Positions 16,683 through 24,533 of a stretch of DNA of 64,000 nt are shown here, piece by piece (the stretch's first letter is position 1; every line of letters starts with the position of its first letter). The translations under genes and the position numbers were made by a program. Origin of the DNA: Palsa-1439 sp050015495 (GTDB lineage Bacteria > Verrucomicrobiota > Verrucomicrobiia > Palsa-1439); the NCBI GenBank assembly GCA_050015495.1, contig JBEKBH010000005.1, forward strand, positions 1 to 64,000, given 5' to 3'. The notes beneath the pieces are model-generated. The model was not told the origin of the DNA and searched no databases. It worked only from the letters and a program-made list of their open reading frames with translations.

Positions 16683-17713
16683 CTGTACTTCTCATCCATC
16701 TTGTAAAGATTGTCTGTGTGATCGGCGTGATGCTCGGCATTGTGGCGTACACGGTGTTGGCGGAACGCAAGATTTGCGCGTGGATGCAGGACCGCATCGG
16801 GCCGAACCGCGTCGGGCCGTTCGGTCTGTTGCAGCCCCTCGCCGACGGTTTGAAGTTCGTTTTCAAGGAGGATGTACTGCCGCATCACGTCAACAAGGTC
16901 TATTTCACACTGGCACCCATGATTGCCATGATCCCCGCGCTGATCACGATTGCGGTCGTCCCGTGGGGCAGCCAGTTGGTATTACCCCGCGTTTCGCCCG
17001 AGCCGATCCCGTGCGTGATTGCCAACCTGAATGTCGGCATCCTGTTCGTGTTCGCGATTGCCTCGCTGGGCGTGTACGGCATCGTGCTGGCGGGATGGGC
17101 GAGCAACTCGAAGTATCCGTTCCTCGGCGGCATCCGGTCCAGCGCGCAGATGATTTCCTACGAAGTCTGCCTCGGATTGAGCGTGGTGCCGGTGTTCATG
17201 CAGGTTGGCTCGCTCAATCTCCCGAGGGCGGTCGAATACCAGGCGCAGCACACGTGGCTGGTGTTTACCCAACCCCTGTCATTTTTCATTTTCCTCGTCA
17301 GCGCGTTCGCCGAGACCAACCGCCTGCCGTTCGATTTGCCGGAGGCGGAGCAGGAGTTGGTCGGCGGATACCACACCGAGTACAGCTCGATGAAGTTCGC
17401 GATGTTCTTCCTCGGTGAGTACGCGGCGATGTTTGTGGCCTCGGCGCTGATGGCGACGCTGTTTTTCGGCGGTTGGTCGCTGCCGTTCGCTCCGTTCAAC
17501 GAGCCCGCGCTAACGCTCGGCGTGGGCCTGGCGCATATCGGCATCTTCCTGGCGAAGGTGTGCTGTTTCTTGTTCTTCTTCATTTGGGTGCGGTGGACGA
17601 TCCCGCGATTCCGCTATGACCAACTGATGGGGTTGGGATGGAAGATCTTCATCCCGCTGACGTTGTTGAACATCCTGATTTCCGGAGTGGTGCTGGCGGC
17701 GATCACGAAATGA
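16679..17713 (+). CDS. nuoH: NADH-quinone oxidoreductase subunit H
   Basis: This 344-residue polytopic membrane subunit (ND1) lies at the junction of the two arms of complex I. Family signatures include ERKICAWMQDRIGPNRVGPFG after helix 1, LPLAD-type PLADGLKFVFKED and the conserved acidic loop AETNRLPFDLPEAEQELVGG, with about eight hydrophobic helices. The loop lines the quinone tunnel and the proposed E-channel. The ATG overlaps the nuoG stop, and the TGA overlaps the nuoI ATG. Confidence 0.97.
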   Translation: MTVLLIHLVKIVCVIGVMLGIVAYTVLAERKICAWMQDRIGPNRVGPFGLLQPLADGLKFVFKEDVLPHHVNKVYFTLAPMIAMIPALITIAVVPWGSQLVLPRVSPEPIPCVIANLNVGILFVFAIASLGVYGIVLAGWASNSKYPFLGGIRSSAQMISYEVCLGLSVVPVFMQVGSLNLPRAVEYQAQHTWLVFTQPLSFFIFLVSAFAETNRLPFDLPEAEQELVGGYHTEYSSMKFAMFFLGEYAAMFVASALMATLFFGGWSLPFAPFNEPALTLGVGLAHIGIFLAKVCCFLFFFIWVRWTIPRFRYDQLMGLGWKIFIPLTLLNILISGVVLAAITK

Positions 17714-18285
17714 CCATGCAAGTCAAACGGCCAAAACTGACGATCTGGGAGCGGACGTACCTCCCGCAGATTCTGCACGGGATGTGGTTGACGCTTTGCC
17801 ACATCCCGCGGCGGAAGTTTACGCGCCGATATCCGGAGCAGAAACCGCCGCTCCATGGCGCGTATCGCGGCGCGCCGACGCTGGTGAAAGACCCCGAGGG
17901 ACGGGTCAAATGCGTTTCGTGCCAATTGTGCGAGTTCGTTTGTCCGCCCAAGGCGATCCGCATCACACCGCGTGCGCGACCGGATGACGTTCCGGACGCC
18001 AATGTCGAAAAGGAACCTGAGGATTTCGTTATCGACATGTTGCGCTGCATTTACTGCGGGTACTGCGAGGAAGTGTGTCCCGAAGAGGCGATCTTCCTGA
18101 AACAGGATTTTGCGATCGCGGGGTACTCGCGAGAAGAATTACAGTTTCACAAGGAGAAGTTGCTGGAATTGGGAGGCGTGCAGCCGGACTCGATTTGGAA
18201 ATGGAAATTCAAGGGGGCGCCGCCGCTGGATGCGCCGGGTGCAAGTGTGAGGAAACCACCGATGGACACGGATAAGCACCGATGA
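17710..18285 (+). CDS. nuoI: NADH-quinone oxidoreductase subunit I (8Fe ferredoxin)
   Basis: The 191-residue protein (TYKY) carries two 4Fe-4S binding motifs, CVSCQLCEFVCP and CIYCGYCEEVCP, for clusters N6a and N6b between NuoG and NuoB. The N-terminal segment LHGMWLTLCHIPRRKFTRRYPEQ is the usual amphipathic anchor. The start at 17710 overlaps nuoH (ATGA); an in-phase extension to 17638 overlaps nuoH and is rejected. The extreme C-terminus (about PPMDTDKHR) is encoded by a repeat of the GxxExxY-arm family that fills the nuoI-nuoJ junction. Confidence 0.96.
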   Translation: MTMQVKRPKLTIWERTYLPQILHGMWLTLCHIPRRKFTRRYPEQKPPLHGAYRGAPTLVKDPEGRVKCVSCQLCEFVCPPKAIRITPRARPDDVPDANVEKEPEDFVIDMLRCIYCGYCEEVCPEEAIFLKQDFAIAGYSREELQFHKEKLLELGGVQPDSIWKWKFKGAPPLDAPGASVRKPPMDTDKHR

Positions 18286-18316
18286 GTGTCTGTGATATAT
18301 CCGTGTGAATCTGTGG
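18257..18316. repeat. Palindromic repeat of the CCACAGAT family
   Basis: The left side (CACCGATGGACACGGATA) and right side (TATCCGTGTGAATCTGTGGC) are inverted relatives, matching the arms of the element at 12155-12601 with more decay. The nuoI stop codon lies inside the repeat, so the repeat supplies the end of NuoI. It occupies most of the 43-base nuoI-nuoJ gap. Confidence 0.6.
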
Positions 18317-18328
18317 CGTAACTGACCG

Positions 18329-18829
18329 ATGATTGTTCACGACATGTTATTCTGGTTCTTCAGCATCGCGATGCTGGTATGCGGGCTGTTGGTGATCGGC
18401 GTCCGCAATCCCGTCGCCAGCGCGCTGTTTCTGGTGATGCTGTTTGTGTTTCTGGCCGGCCTGTTCATCCTGCTCGAAGCATTCTTCATCGCGGCGATCC
18501 AGGTGCTGGTGTATGCCGGCGCGATCATGGTGTTGTTTCTGTTCGTCATCATGCTGCTGGACATCAAGGCCAGCGAGCGCCGCAAGTTCCGGGCGCTCGG
18601 CGTCGTTGGCGGGATCGCGGTGGCGGCGATGTTCGTGTGGGAACTGGAAATCATCCTCTCCCGGCCGCTGAAGCCCGTGGCCACCGGCGGCGCCGAACTG
18701 AGCGGCGGGCTGGAGCAGGTCGTCAAACCGCTGTTTGCCAATTACATGTTGCCCTTCGAGGTAACGGCGTTGCTGCTGTTGGTGGCGATGATCGGTGTTG
18801 TACTGCTCTCCAAGAAGGAACTCAAATGA
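18329..18829 (+). CDS. nuoJ: NADH-quinone oxidoreductase subunit J
   Basis: The 166-residue membrane subunit (ND6) has five hydrophobic helices. The conserved third-helix region (LLEAFFIAAIQVLVYAGAIMVLFLFVIMLLD) includes the Tyr-Ala-Gly-Ala core of the family and the pi-bulge helix of complex I. Its ATG follows the repeat-filled gap after nuoI, the first gap since nuoG without overlapping genes. It ends ATGA with nuoK. Confidence 0.95.
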   Translation: MIVHDMLFWFFSIAMLVCGLLVIGVRNPVASALFLVMLFVFLAGLFILLEAFFIAAIQVLVYAGAIMVLFLFVIMLLDIKASERRKFRALGVVGGIAVAAMFVWELEIILSRPLKPVATGGAELSGGLEQVVKPLFANYMLPFEVTALLLLVAMIGVVLLSKKELK

Positions 18830-19137
18830 CCAGCGGGATCACCCTCAACGATTATCTGCTCGTCAGCGGGCTGCTGTTCGCGCTCGGGATCGCCGGCGTG
18901 ATCATCCGCCGCAACGCGCTGGTCATTTACATGGCGCTGGAGATGAACCTGAATGCCGCGAACCTCGCGCTCGTCGCGTTCTCCAAATTCAACAAGCTGG
19001 TCGAAGGCCAGATTCTGGTGTTCTTCATCATCGCCATCGCGGCGGCGGAAGTCGCGGTTGGTCTGGCCATCATTGTGGCGTTGTACCGCCGGAAACAGAG
19101 CATCAGCGTGGACCAACTGACAACGATGCGGCTATGA
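18826..19137 (+). CDS. nuoK: NADH-quinone oxidoreductase subunit K
   Basis: The 103-residue subunit (ND4L) has three helices. Helix 2 has the conserved acidic residue in LVIYMALEMNLNAANLALV, and helix 3 has the second in FFIIAIAAAEVAVGLAIIVALYR. Both glutamates belong to the central hydrophilic proton axis. The ATG at 18826 overlaps the nuoJ stop and the TGA overlaps the nuoL ATG. Confidence 0.96.
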   Translation: MTSGITLNDYLLVSGLLFALGIAGVIIRRNALVIYMALEMNLNAANLALVAFSKFNKLVEGQILVFFIIAIAAAEVAVGLAIIVALYRRKQSISVDQLTTMRL

Positions 19138-21023
19138 ATCACGTGGCCTACATGTATGGCACCGACTGGGGCATGGGCCAATTTCCCATTTGCTCGGTGT
19201 GGCTCCTTCTGTTCAGCCCGCTGGTTGCCGCCGCGCTGATTACGTTGTTCACAAAAGAGCGGAAGGGATTGAGCGCCGCGTTGTCCATCGGCGCCATCTT
19301 GATTTCCTTCGCGTTATCGCTGCGGCTGTTCCTGTTGTTTGCCCTCAAAGGCATCCAGCACCAGCCGCATCCGTTCGAGTGGCTCGTCATTGGCAACACC
19401 GTGCGCATCGAGTTCGGGATGACGACCGATGCGCTGGCGCTGCTGATGTTGCTGGTCGTCACCGGCGTGGGGCTGGCGATTCACGTCTATTCACTCGGCT
19501 ACATGAAAGGCGATCCCGGTTTCTCGCGGTTCTTCGCGTGCATGTCGTTGTTCACCTTTTCCATGCTCGGGATCGTAATTTCGAGCAACTTCATCCAGAT
19601 CTTCATCTTCTGGGAACTGGTCGGCGTGAGCAGCTATCTCCTGATCGGCTTCTGGTTCGAAAAACCCAGCGCCGCCGAGGCGGGCAACAAAGCGTTTCTC
19701 ACCACGCGCATCGGCGACGTCGGGATGATGCTGGGGATTCTGCTGCTCTGGTCCCACGCGCACACCTTCGAATTTTCCGAATTGCGGGCGAGACTGCCGT
19801 CGCTTAATTTGTCGATTGGCACGCTGGCGTTGATCGGCGCGTTGATCTTTACCGGCGCGATGGGCAAGAGCGCGCAGGTGCCGTTGCACGTGTGGTTGCC
19901 CGACGCGATGGAAGGCCCGACGCCCGTCAGCGCGCTGATTCATGCCGCGACGATGGTCGCCGCGGGCGTCTACATGCTGTGCCGCGTCTCATGGTTGATC
20001 CTGCCGAGCGAAACGGCGTTGTGGTTCATCGCCTGGATCGGCGGAATCACGGCGCTCATGGCGGCGACAATCGCCATCGCCCAGAACGACATCAAACGCA
20101 TCCTCGCCTACTCGACGTTGTCGCAGCTCGGCTACATGGTGATGGCCGTCGGTCTCGGCGGGCCGACACAGGCGATGTTTCATCTCACGACGCACGCGTT
20201 TTTCAAGGCGCTGCTGTTCCTCGGCGCGGGCAGCGTGATCATCGCGCTGCACCACGAACAGGACATCTGGAAAATGGGCGGGCTGTGGAAGAAGGTGCCG
20301 ATCACGTTCTGGACGTTTCTCATCGGCACGCTGGCCCTGGCGGGCGTGCCGCCGTTGAGCGGGTTTTACAGCAAGGACGAGATCCTGCTGTTGGCTTTCG
20401 AGCGCAATCATGTCCTCTTTATCATGGCCGTCGTGACGGCGTTTCTGACCGCCTACTACATGGGACGCGAGGTGTTCGTGGTGTTCTTCGGCAAACCGCG
20501 CGACCACCACGCGTTCGACCACGCGCACGAGTCGCCGTGGGTAATGACGCTGCCGCTGGTGTTCCTGGCGACGCTCTCGATCATCGCCGGCTGGTACAGC
20601 AAAGTCCCTAATTTCCTCGGGCCGCCGCACGAAGCCGAGCGCCATTCCGTGTTGCTGACGGGCGGCCTGATCCTCGTGCCGTTGTTCGGGTTCCTGGTGG
20701 CGGCGAAGATCTATTGGAAGGCCGAACCGAGCGACGCGCCCGTGAAAGCTGCGCTCGGCAAGCTGTGGACGTTGGTCGAGAACAAATACTATTTCGATGA
20801 GTTGTATCACTGGATCATCCAGTACGTGCAGGGCACGATTGCGACGGTGTGCGACGTGTTCGACCGCTGGATACTCCAGCGGCTTGGCATCGGCGGCCTG
20901 TCGGTCGGCACGGGCCTGCTCGGGCGCACCGTGCGCCTCCTGCAGACGGGCAGCATCTCCGGCTACGCCTTTCTCATCGGCCTCGGCGTGACGGTGATTA
21001 TTTACTGTGCGGTGGTGAGATAA
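19134..21023 (+). CDS. nuoL: NADH-quinone oxidoreductase subunit L (antiporter-like)
   Basis: The 629-residue distal antiporter-like subunit (ND5) keeps the proton-channel residues. They are the TM5 Glu in FIFWELVGVSSYLLIGFW, the TM7 Lys in TGAMGKSAQVPLHVWLPDAM and the following GPTPVSALIHAATMVAAGVYM block. A C-terminal extension with the lateral helix and anchor helix is present. The first residues (MNHVAYMYGTDWG) are longer and more polar than usual. The start at 19134 overlaps the nuoK stop, and the stop shares a base with the nuoM ATG. Confidence 0.96.
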   Translation: MNHVAYMYGTDWGMGQFPICSVWLLLFSPLVAAALITLFTKERKGLSAALSIGAILISFALSLRLFLLFALKGIQHQPHPFEWLVIGNTVRIEFGMTTDALALLMLLVVTGVGLAIHVYSLGYMKGDPGFSRFFACMSLFTFSMLGIVISSNFIQIFIFWELVGVSSYLLIGFWFEKPSAAEAGNKAFLTTRIGDVGMMLGILLLWSHAHTFEFSELRARLPSLNLSIGTLALIGALIFTGAMGKSAQVPLHVWLPDAMEGPTPVSALIHAATMVAAGVYMLCRVSWLILPSETALWFIAWIGGITALMAATIAIAQNDIKRILAYSTLSQLGYMVMAVGLGGPTQAMFHLTTHAFFKALLFLGAGSVIIALHHEQDIWKMGGLWKKVPITFWTFLIGTLALAGVPPLSGFYSKDEILLLAFERNHVLFIMAVVTAFLTAYYMGREVFVVFFGKPRDHHAFDHAHESPWVMTLPLVFLATLSIIAGWYSKVPNFLGPPHEAERHSVLLTGGLILVPLFGFLVAAKIYWKAEPSDAPVKAALGKLWTLVENKYYFDELYHWIIQYVQGTIATVCDVFDRWILQRLGIGGLSVGTGLLGRTVRLLQTGSISGYAFLIGLGVTVIIYCAVVR

Positions 21024-22576
21024 TGAGTGAACTTCTCACCATTGCCGTCCTGCTTCCACTGATTGCGGCGTTCGTGCTGTTCCTGTTTCCGGCGAAGAAT
21101 CCGAAGGCGATTCGGGCGGTGGCGATATTCGCCACGGGCGTGTCGCTGCTGCTCACGTTGACGTTGTTTGCGAACTTCGACCGGACGCAGAGCGGGTATC
21201 AATTCGTCCACAGCATCCCCTGGCTGCCGAGTTACGGGTGCTCGCTGAAATTCGGCGTGGACGGCATCTCGATGACACTCCTGTTGCTGGTCGGGTTCGT
21301 CTCGTTCTGCGGGGCGTTCGTTTCCAACGAAATCCACGAGCGCGAGAAGGAGTACTACATCCTGTTTCTGGCTTTGACGACGGGCATCAGCGGGACGTTC
21401 TGCACGATGGACCTGTTTTTCTTCTATTTCTTCTACGAGATGGCGGTGATCCCGATGTATCTGCTGATCGGCATGTGGGGATCGCTGCCGCCGGGCAAGC
21501 ATGGGCGCACGAAAGAGTATGCGACGATGAAGTTGACGCTGTACCTGACCGCGGGCGCGGTGCTGGCGCTGATCGGATTGCTGGGAATCTACTTCGTGGG
21601 CGGCACGCTGGACATCGAGCGGTTGCAGCACACCATCTGGCTGGCCCGGGGCACCCAACTGTGGGCGTTCCCGTGTCTGCTGTTCGGGTTCGGTTTCCTG
21701 GCGTCGCTGTGGCCGTTTCACACATGGTCGCCGCTGGGGTACGCCGCCGCGCCGACCGCGGCGTCGATGATGCACGCGGGCGTGCTCAAAAAACTCGGCG
21801 CGTACGGCATCATTCGGCTGGCGTTGCCGCTCCTGCCGGAGGGCGCGCGGCATTGGGCCAACCTCCTCGCGATTCTCGCGTGCTTCAACATCCTGTACGC
21901 CGGCTGGGCGGCGCTGACGCAGAAGGACTGGAAATTCGTCATCGGCTACAGCTCCGTAAGCCACATGGGTTACGTCTTCCTGGGAATCGCCACGCTGAAC
22001 GTCGTCGGTGTAAGCGGCGCGGTGCTGCTGATGTTCGCGCACGGCGTGATGGCGGCGCTGACGTTCGCGTTGATCGGCTTTTTCTATCATCAGACGCACA
22101 ACCGGTACGTGCCCGACCTCAGCGGGCTGGCGCGGAAAATCCCGTTTATCGGCGTGTGCATGGTGATGGCGGTGATGGCGTCGAGCGGTCTGCCGGGCTT
22201 TGCCAATTTCGCCAGCGAAGTGCTGGTATTCCTGGGTTCGTGGCAGCAGGGATCGACGCTGTTTCGCGTGGCGACCATCTGCGCCGTGTGGGGCATCGTC
22301 GTGACGGCCACCTACCTGCTGCGGGCGGTGCGGACGAGTTTCTTCGGGCCGTTCGATGAGAAGTGGTCGATGCTCAAAGACGCGGCGACGTTCAAACAGA
22401 AATTCCCGTACGCGCTATTACTGGCCGTGTTGCTCACGGTTGGGTTCTATCCGCGGGTGCTGACGGACATCATCAAACAGAGCGTGGCGACATCCATCGT
22501 CAGCCGGTTCTCCACCGGCAACGAAGCGAACGCCGCATCCGCAGTCGCGGCCAACAACGGCGGGCCGACGCCATGA
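21023..22576 (+). CDS. nuoM: NADH-quinone oxidoreductase subunit M (antiporter-like)
   Basis: The product is 517 residues with about 14 helices. The TM5 glutamate is present in FFYFFYEMAVIPMYLLIGMWG, the TM8 lysine in MHAGVLKKLGAYGIIR and the TM12 glutamate in LPGFANFASEVLVFLGSW. The TM7 segment reads FGFLASLWPFHTWSPLGY. By my alignment it therefore has Leu where the conserved proton-channel Lys normally stands, and SPLGY instead of LPDAH. The gene starts on the last base of the nuoL stop and overlaps nuoN by four bases. Confidence 0.95.
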   Translation: MSELLTIAVLLPLIAAFVLFLFPAKNPKAIRAVAIFATGVSLLLTLTLFANFDRTQSGYQFVHSIPWLPSYGCSLKFGVDGISMTLLLLVGFVSFCGAFVSNEIHEREKEYYILFLALTTGISGTFCTMDLFFFYFFYEMAVIPMYLLIGMWGSLPPGKHGRTKEYATMKLTLYLTAGAVLALIGLLGIYFVGGTLDIERLQHTIWLARGTQLWAFPCLLFGFGFLASLWPFHTWSPLGYAAAPTAASMMHAGVLKKLGAYGIIRLALPLLPEGARHWANLLAILACFNILYAGWAALTQKDWKFVIGYSSVSHMGYVFLGIATLNVVGVSGAVLLMFAHGVMAALTFALIGFFYHQTHNRYVPDLSGLARKIPFIGVCMVMAVMASSGLPGFANFASEVLVFLGSWQQGSTLFRVATICAVWGIVVTATYLLRAVRTSFFGPFDEKWSMLKDAATFKQKFPYALLLAVLLTVGFYPRVLTDIIKQSVATSIVSRFSTGNEANAASAVAANNGGPTP

Positions 22577-24024
22577 TGAGCCTGTATGGCGTCCAGTTGG
22601 AGTGCCTGATATCGGTCTGGGGAATCCTGATTCTCCTCGTGGACGCGTTCAAGCCAATCGCGAACAAGCGGGCGGTGGGCTATCTGGCGGCCGGGTTCGT
22701 GGCCGTGGCGCTCCTGTACAGTTTTGCGATCCAGCCCGTGAATGAGACATTTTTTCACGGGATGTTCCGCCTCGACCCGTTCGCGTTGTACTTCAAGCGG
22801 CTGTTTCTGCTGGCACTGGCGGCGGTGCTCCTGATGGCGGCGGAGTTTTCGCCGCGCATCGAATCGGGCGTGACGGAATTTTACGCGCTGCTGATGTTCT
22901 GCGCGGTGGGGATGTTGTTGATCGCCTCCGTGAACGATTTCATCCTGCTGTTTGTGTCACTGGAGTTGGTCACCATTACGTTCTACGTACTCGCGAGCTA
23001 TTTGCGACGGCAGGTCCCGTCCCTCGAAGCCGGCACGAAATACCTGATCCTCGGCGCGCTCTCCAGCGGGTTCACGGTGTATGGCATCGCCTATATTTTC
23101 GGGACGACCGGGACCACGAACTTCGACAAGCTCGCCGAGATTTTGCACTCCCAGACGGGAGCGCCGTCGTCGGCGTTCGTTTTCGGAATGCTGCTGGTGT
23201 TGACCGGTCTCGGATTCAAGATCGCCAGCGTGCCGTTCCAGGTTTGGGCGCCGGATGTGTATCAGGGCGCGCCGACGCCTGTGACGGCGTTTCTGGCCGT
23301 GGGCAGCAAGGCGGCGGGGTTTGCGTTGCTGTTGCGTGTCTTGTACACGGGACTGCTGCCCGTGAGCCTGTCGTGGAACGCCCTGATTGCGGTGCTTGCG
23401 GGCGCGACCCTGCTCTACGGAAATCTGGGCGCGATTCCGCAGCACAATATCAAGCGGCTACTCGGCTACTCGTCCATTGGTCATGCGGGCTACATGCTGA
23501 TGGGGGTCGCGGCGGTCAATGCCCTCGGCGCGGGCGCGGTGTTGTTCTATTTGGGCCAGTACGCGTTCACCAATCTCTGCGCGTTCCTGGCGATCATCGC
23601 GGCGACGGCGGCGACGGGCAGCGATGAAATCCCGAGTTTCTCGGGTCTCGGCAAACGCTCACCGATTCTCGGTCTGGCGCTGTTCCTGTCGATGATGTCG
23701 CTGGCGGGGATACCGCCGTTGAGCGGGTTCTTCGGCAAGTTCCAGTTATTTGCCGCGGTGGTGCAACGGGCGCAGACGGATTCGAGTTACTATGTGCTGG
23801 CGGCCATCGGCGCGGTCACGGTGGTCATCTCGCTGTACTTCTATCTCGGCGTGGGGCGCGCGATTTATCTGCAGGAGGCCGAGGACGCCACACCAATCGC
23901 GGTCAGCAAACCGATGCGGTTCGGGTTGATCGTGTGCATGGCGGCGATGATCGGGATCGGGATTTTTCAGCGTCCGCTGGTCAACGCGTCGATAATGGCT
24001 GCAAAGGTCTTTTCCTTGCATTAG
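22573..24024 (+). CDS. nuoN: NADH-quinone oxidoreductase subunit N (antiporter-like)
   Basis: The 483-residue protein (ND2) is the last gene of the operon. Key elements are present: the TM5 Glu region LLFVSLELVTITFYVLASY, the TM7 Lys in LGFKIASVPFQVWAPDVYQG and the APTPVTAFLAVGSKAAGF block. The GIPPLSGFFGKF motif and its TM12 Lys are also there. It overlaps the nuoM stop. After its TAG come about 30 bases and then the repeat-bounded four-helix-bundle gene, so no strong terminator is visible directly behind the operon. Confidence 0.96.
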   Translation: MMSLYGVQLECLISVWGILILLVDAFKPIANKRAVGYLAAGFVAVALLYSFAIQPVNETFFHGMFRLDPFALYFKRLFLLALAAVLLMAAEFSPRIESGVTEFYALLMFCAVGMLLIASVNDFILLFVSLELVTITFYVLASYLRRQVPSLEAGTKYLILGALSSGFTVYGIAYIFGTTGTTNFDKLAEILHSQTGAPSSAFVFGMLLVLTGLGFKIASVPFQVWAPDVYQGAPTPVTAFLAVGSKAAGFALLLRVLYTGLLPVSLSWNALIAVLAGATLLYGNLGAIPQHNIKRLLGYSSIGHAGYMLMGVAAVNALGAGAVLFYLGQYAFTNLCAFLAIIAATAATGSDEIPSFSGLGKRSPILGLALFLSMMSLAGIPPLSGFFGKFQLFAAVVQRAQTDSSYYVLAAIGAVTVVISLYFYLGVGRAIYLQEAEDATPIAVSKPMRFGLIVCMAAMIGIGIFQRPLVNASIMAAKVFSLH

Positions 24025-24056
24025 AATCGGGCCGTGAAACGGAAGACGTGGAACAC

Positions 24057-24488
24057 ATGAACATTCAACGTTCAACGCTCAACTCCCAACGCTCAACGAA
24101 CGGCAAGAAATTTGACCTTGAAGATCGGTTGCTGGAGTATGCGGCCAGTGTGGTTCGTCTTGTGGAGCGAGTGCCAAGGACACAAGCGGGAAGCCATGTC
24201 GCCGGGCAATTGTTACGTTCAGCAACATCGCCCTTGTCCAATCATGGTGAAGCACAAGCCGCCGAGTCGGTCGACGATTTTATTCACAAGTTGAGTGTGT
24301 GTCTGAAGGAGTTGAAGGAGTCACGGCGTTGGTTGCGACTCATCCGCCGTGTCCCATTACTCAAGCCAGAATCCCAAGTTGACGCACTGCTGAATGAGAC
24401 CGAGGAACTTATTCGCATCTTCTCCGCCAGCGTCCGGACGGCGCAAGAACGAAAGCTGGAGGGTAAGCGCGCCGTCGCTTTGCGTTGA
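24057..24488 (+). CDS. Four-helix-bundle protein (S23/IVP family)
   Basis: The product is 143 residues. After a repeat-derived start (NIQRSTLNSQRST) comes the family core: FDLEDRLLEYAASVVRLVERVP, HVAGQLLRSATSPLSNHGEA and DFIHKLSVCLKELKESRRWL. These are the helices of the S23 protein first seen in 23S rRNA intervening sequences. Here it is far from any rRNA gene. Its role is unknown. Its start and stop lie in the flanking inverted-repeat arms, and the fumC ribosome binding site begins right after the right arm. Confidence 0.85.
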   Translation: MNIQRSTLNSQRSTNGKKFDLEDRLLEYAASVVRLVERVPRTQAGSHVAGQLLRSATSPLSNHGEAQAAESVDDFIHKLSVCLKELKESRRWLRLIRRVPLLKPESQVDALLNETEELIRIFSASVRTAQERKLEGKRAVALR

Positions 24489-24523
24489 ACGTTGAGCGTT
24501 GCGAGTTAAACGTTGAGAGTTAA
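24057..24523. mobile_element. Inverted-repeat-bounded unit carrying a four-helix-bundle gene
   Basis: The left arm (about 24059-24099) is built of iterated TTCAACGCTCAAC-like words. The right arm (about 24482-24523) has the inverse GTTGAACGTTGAGCGTTG words. The reading frame between them starts and stops inside the arms. The arrangement mirrors the GxxExxY unit at 12155-12601, with a different repeat and a different cargo. No transposase is seen; mobility is inferred. Confidence 0.55.
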
Positions 24524-24533
24524 GGAGTACTCC

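Noticed and set aside
24057..24523. S23 gene as evidence of a 23S rRNA intervening sequence
   Set aside because: No rRNA sequence flanks it; both sides are nuoN and fumC.
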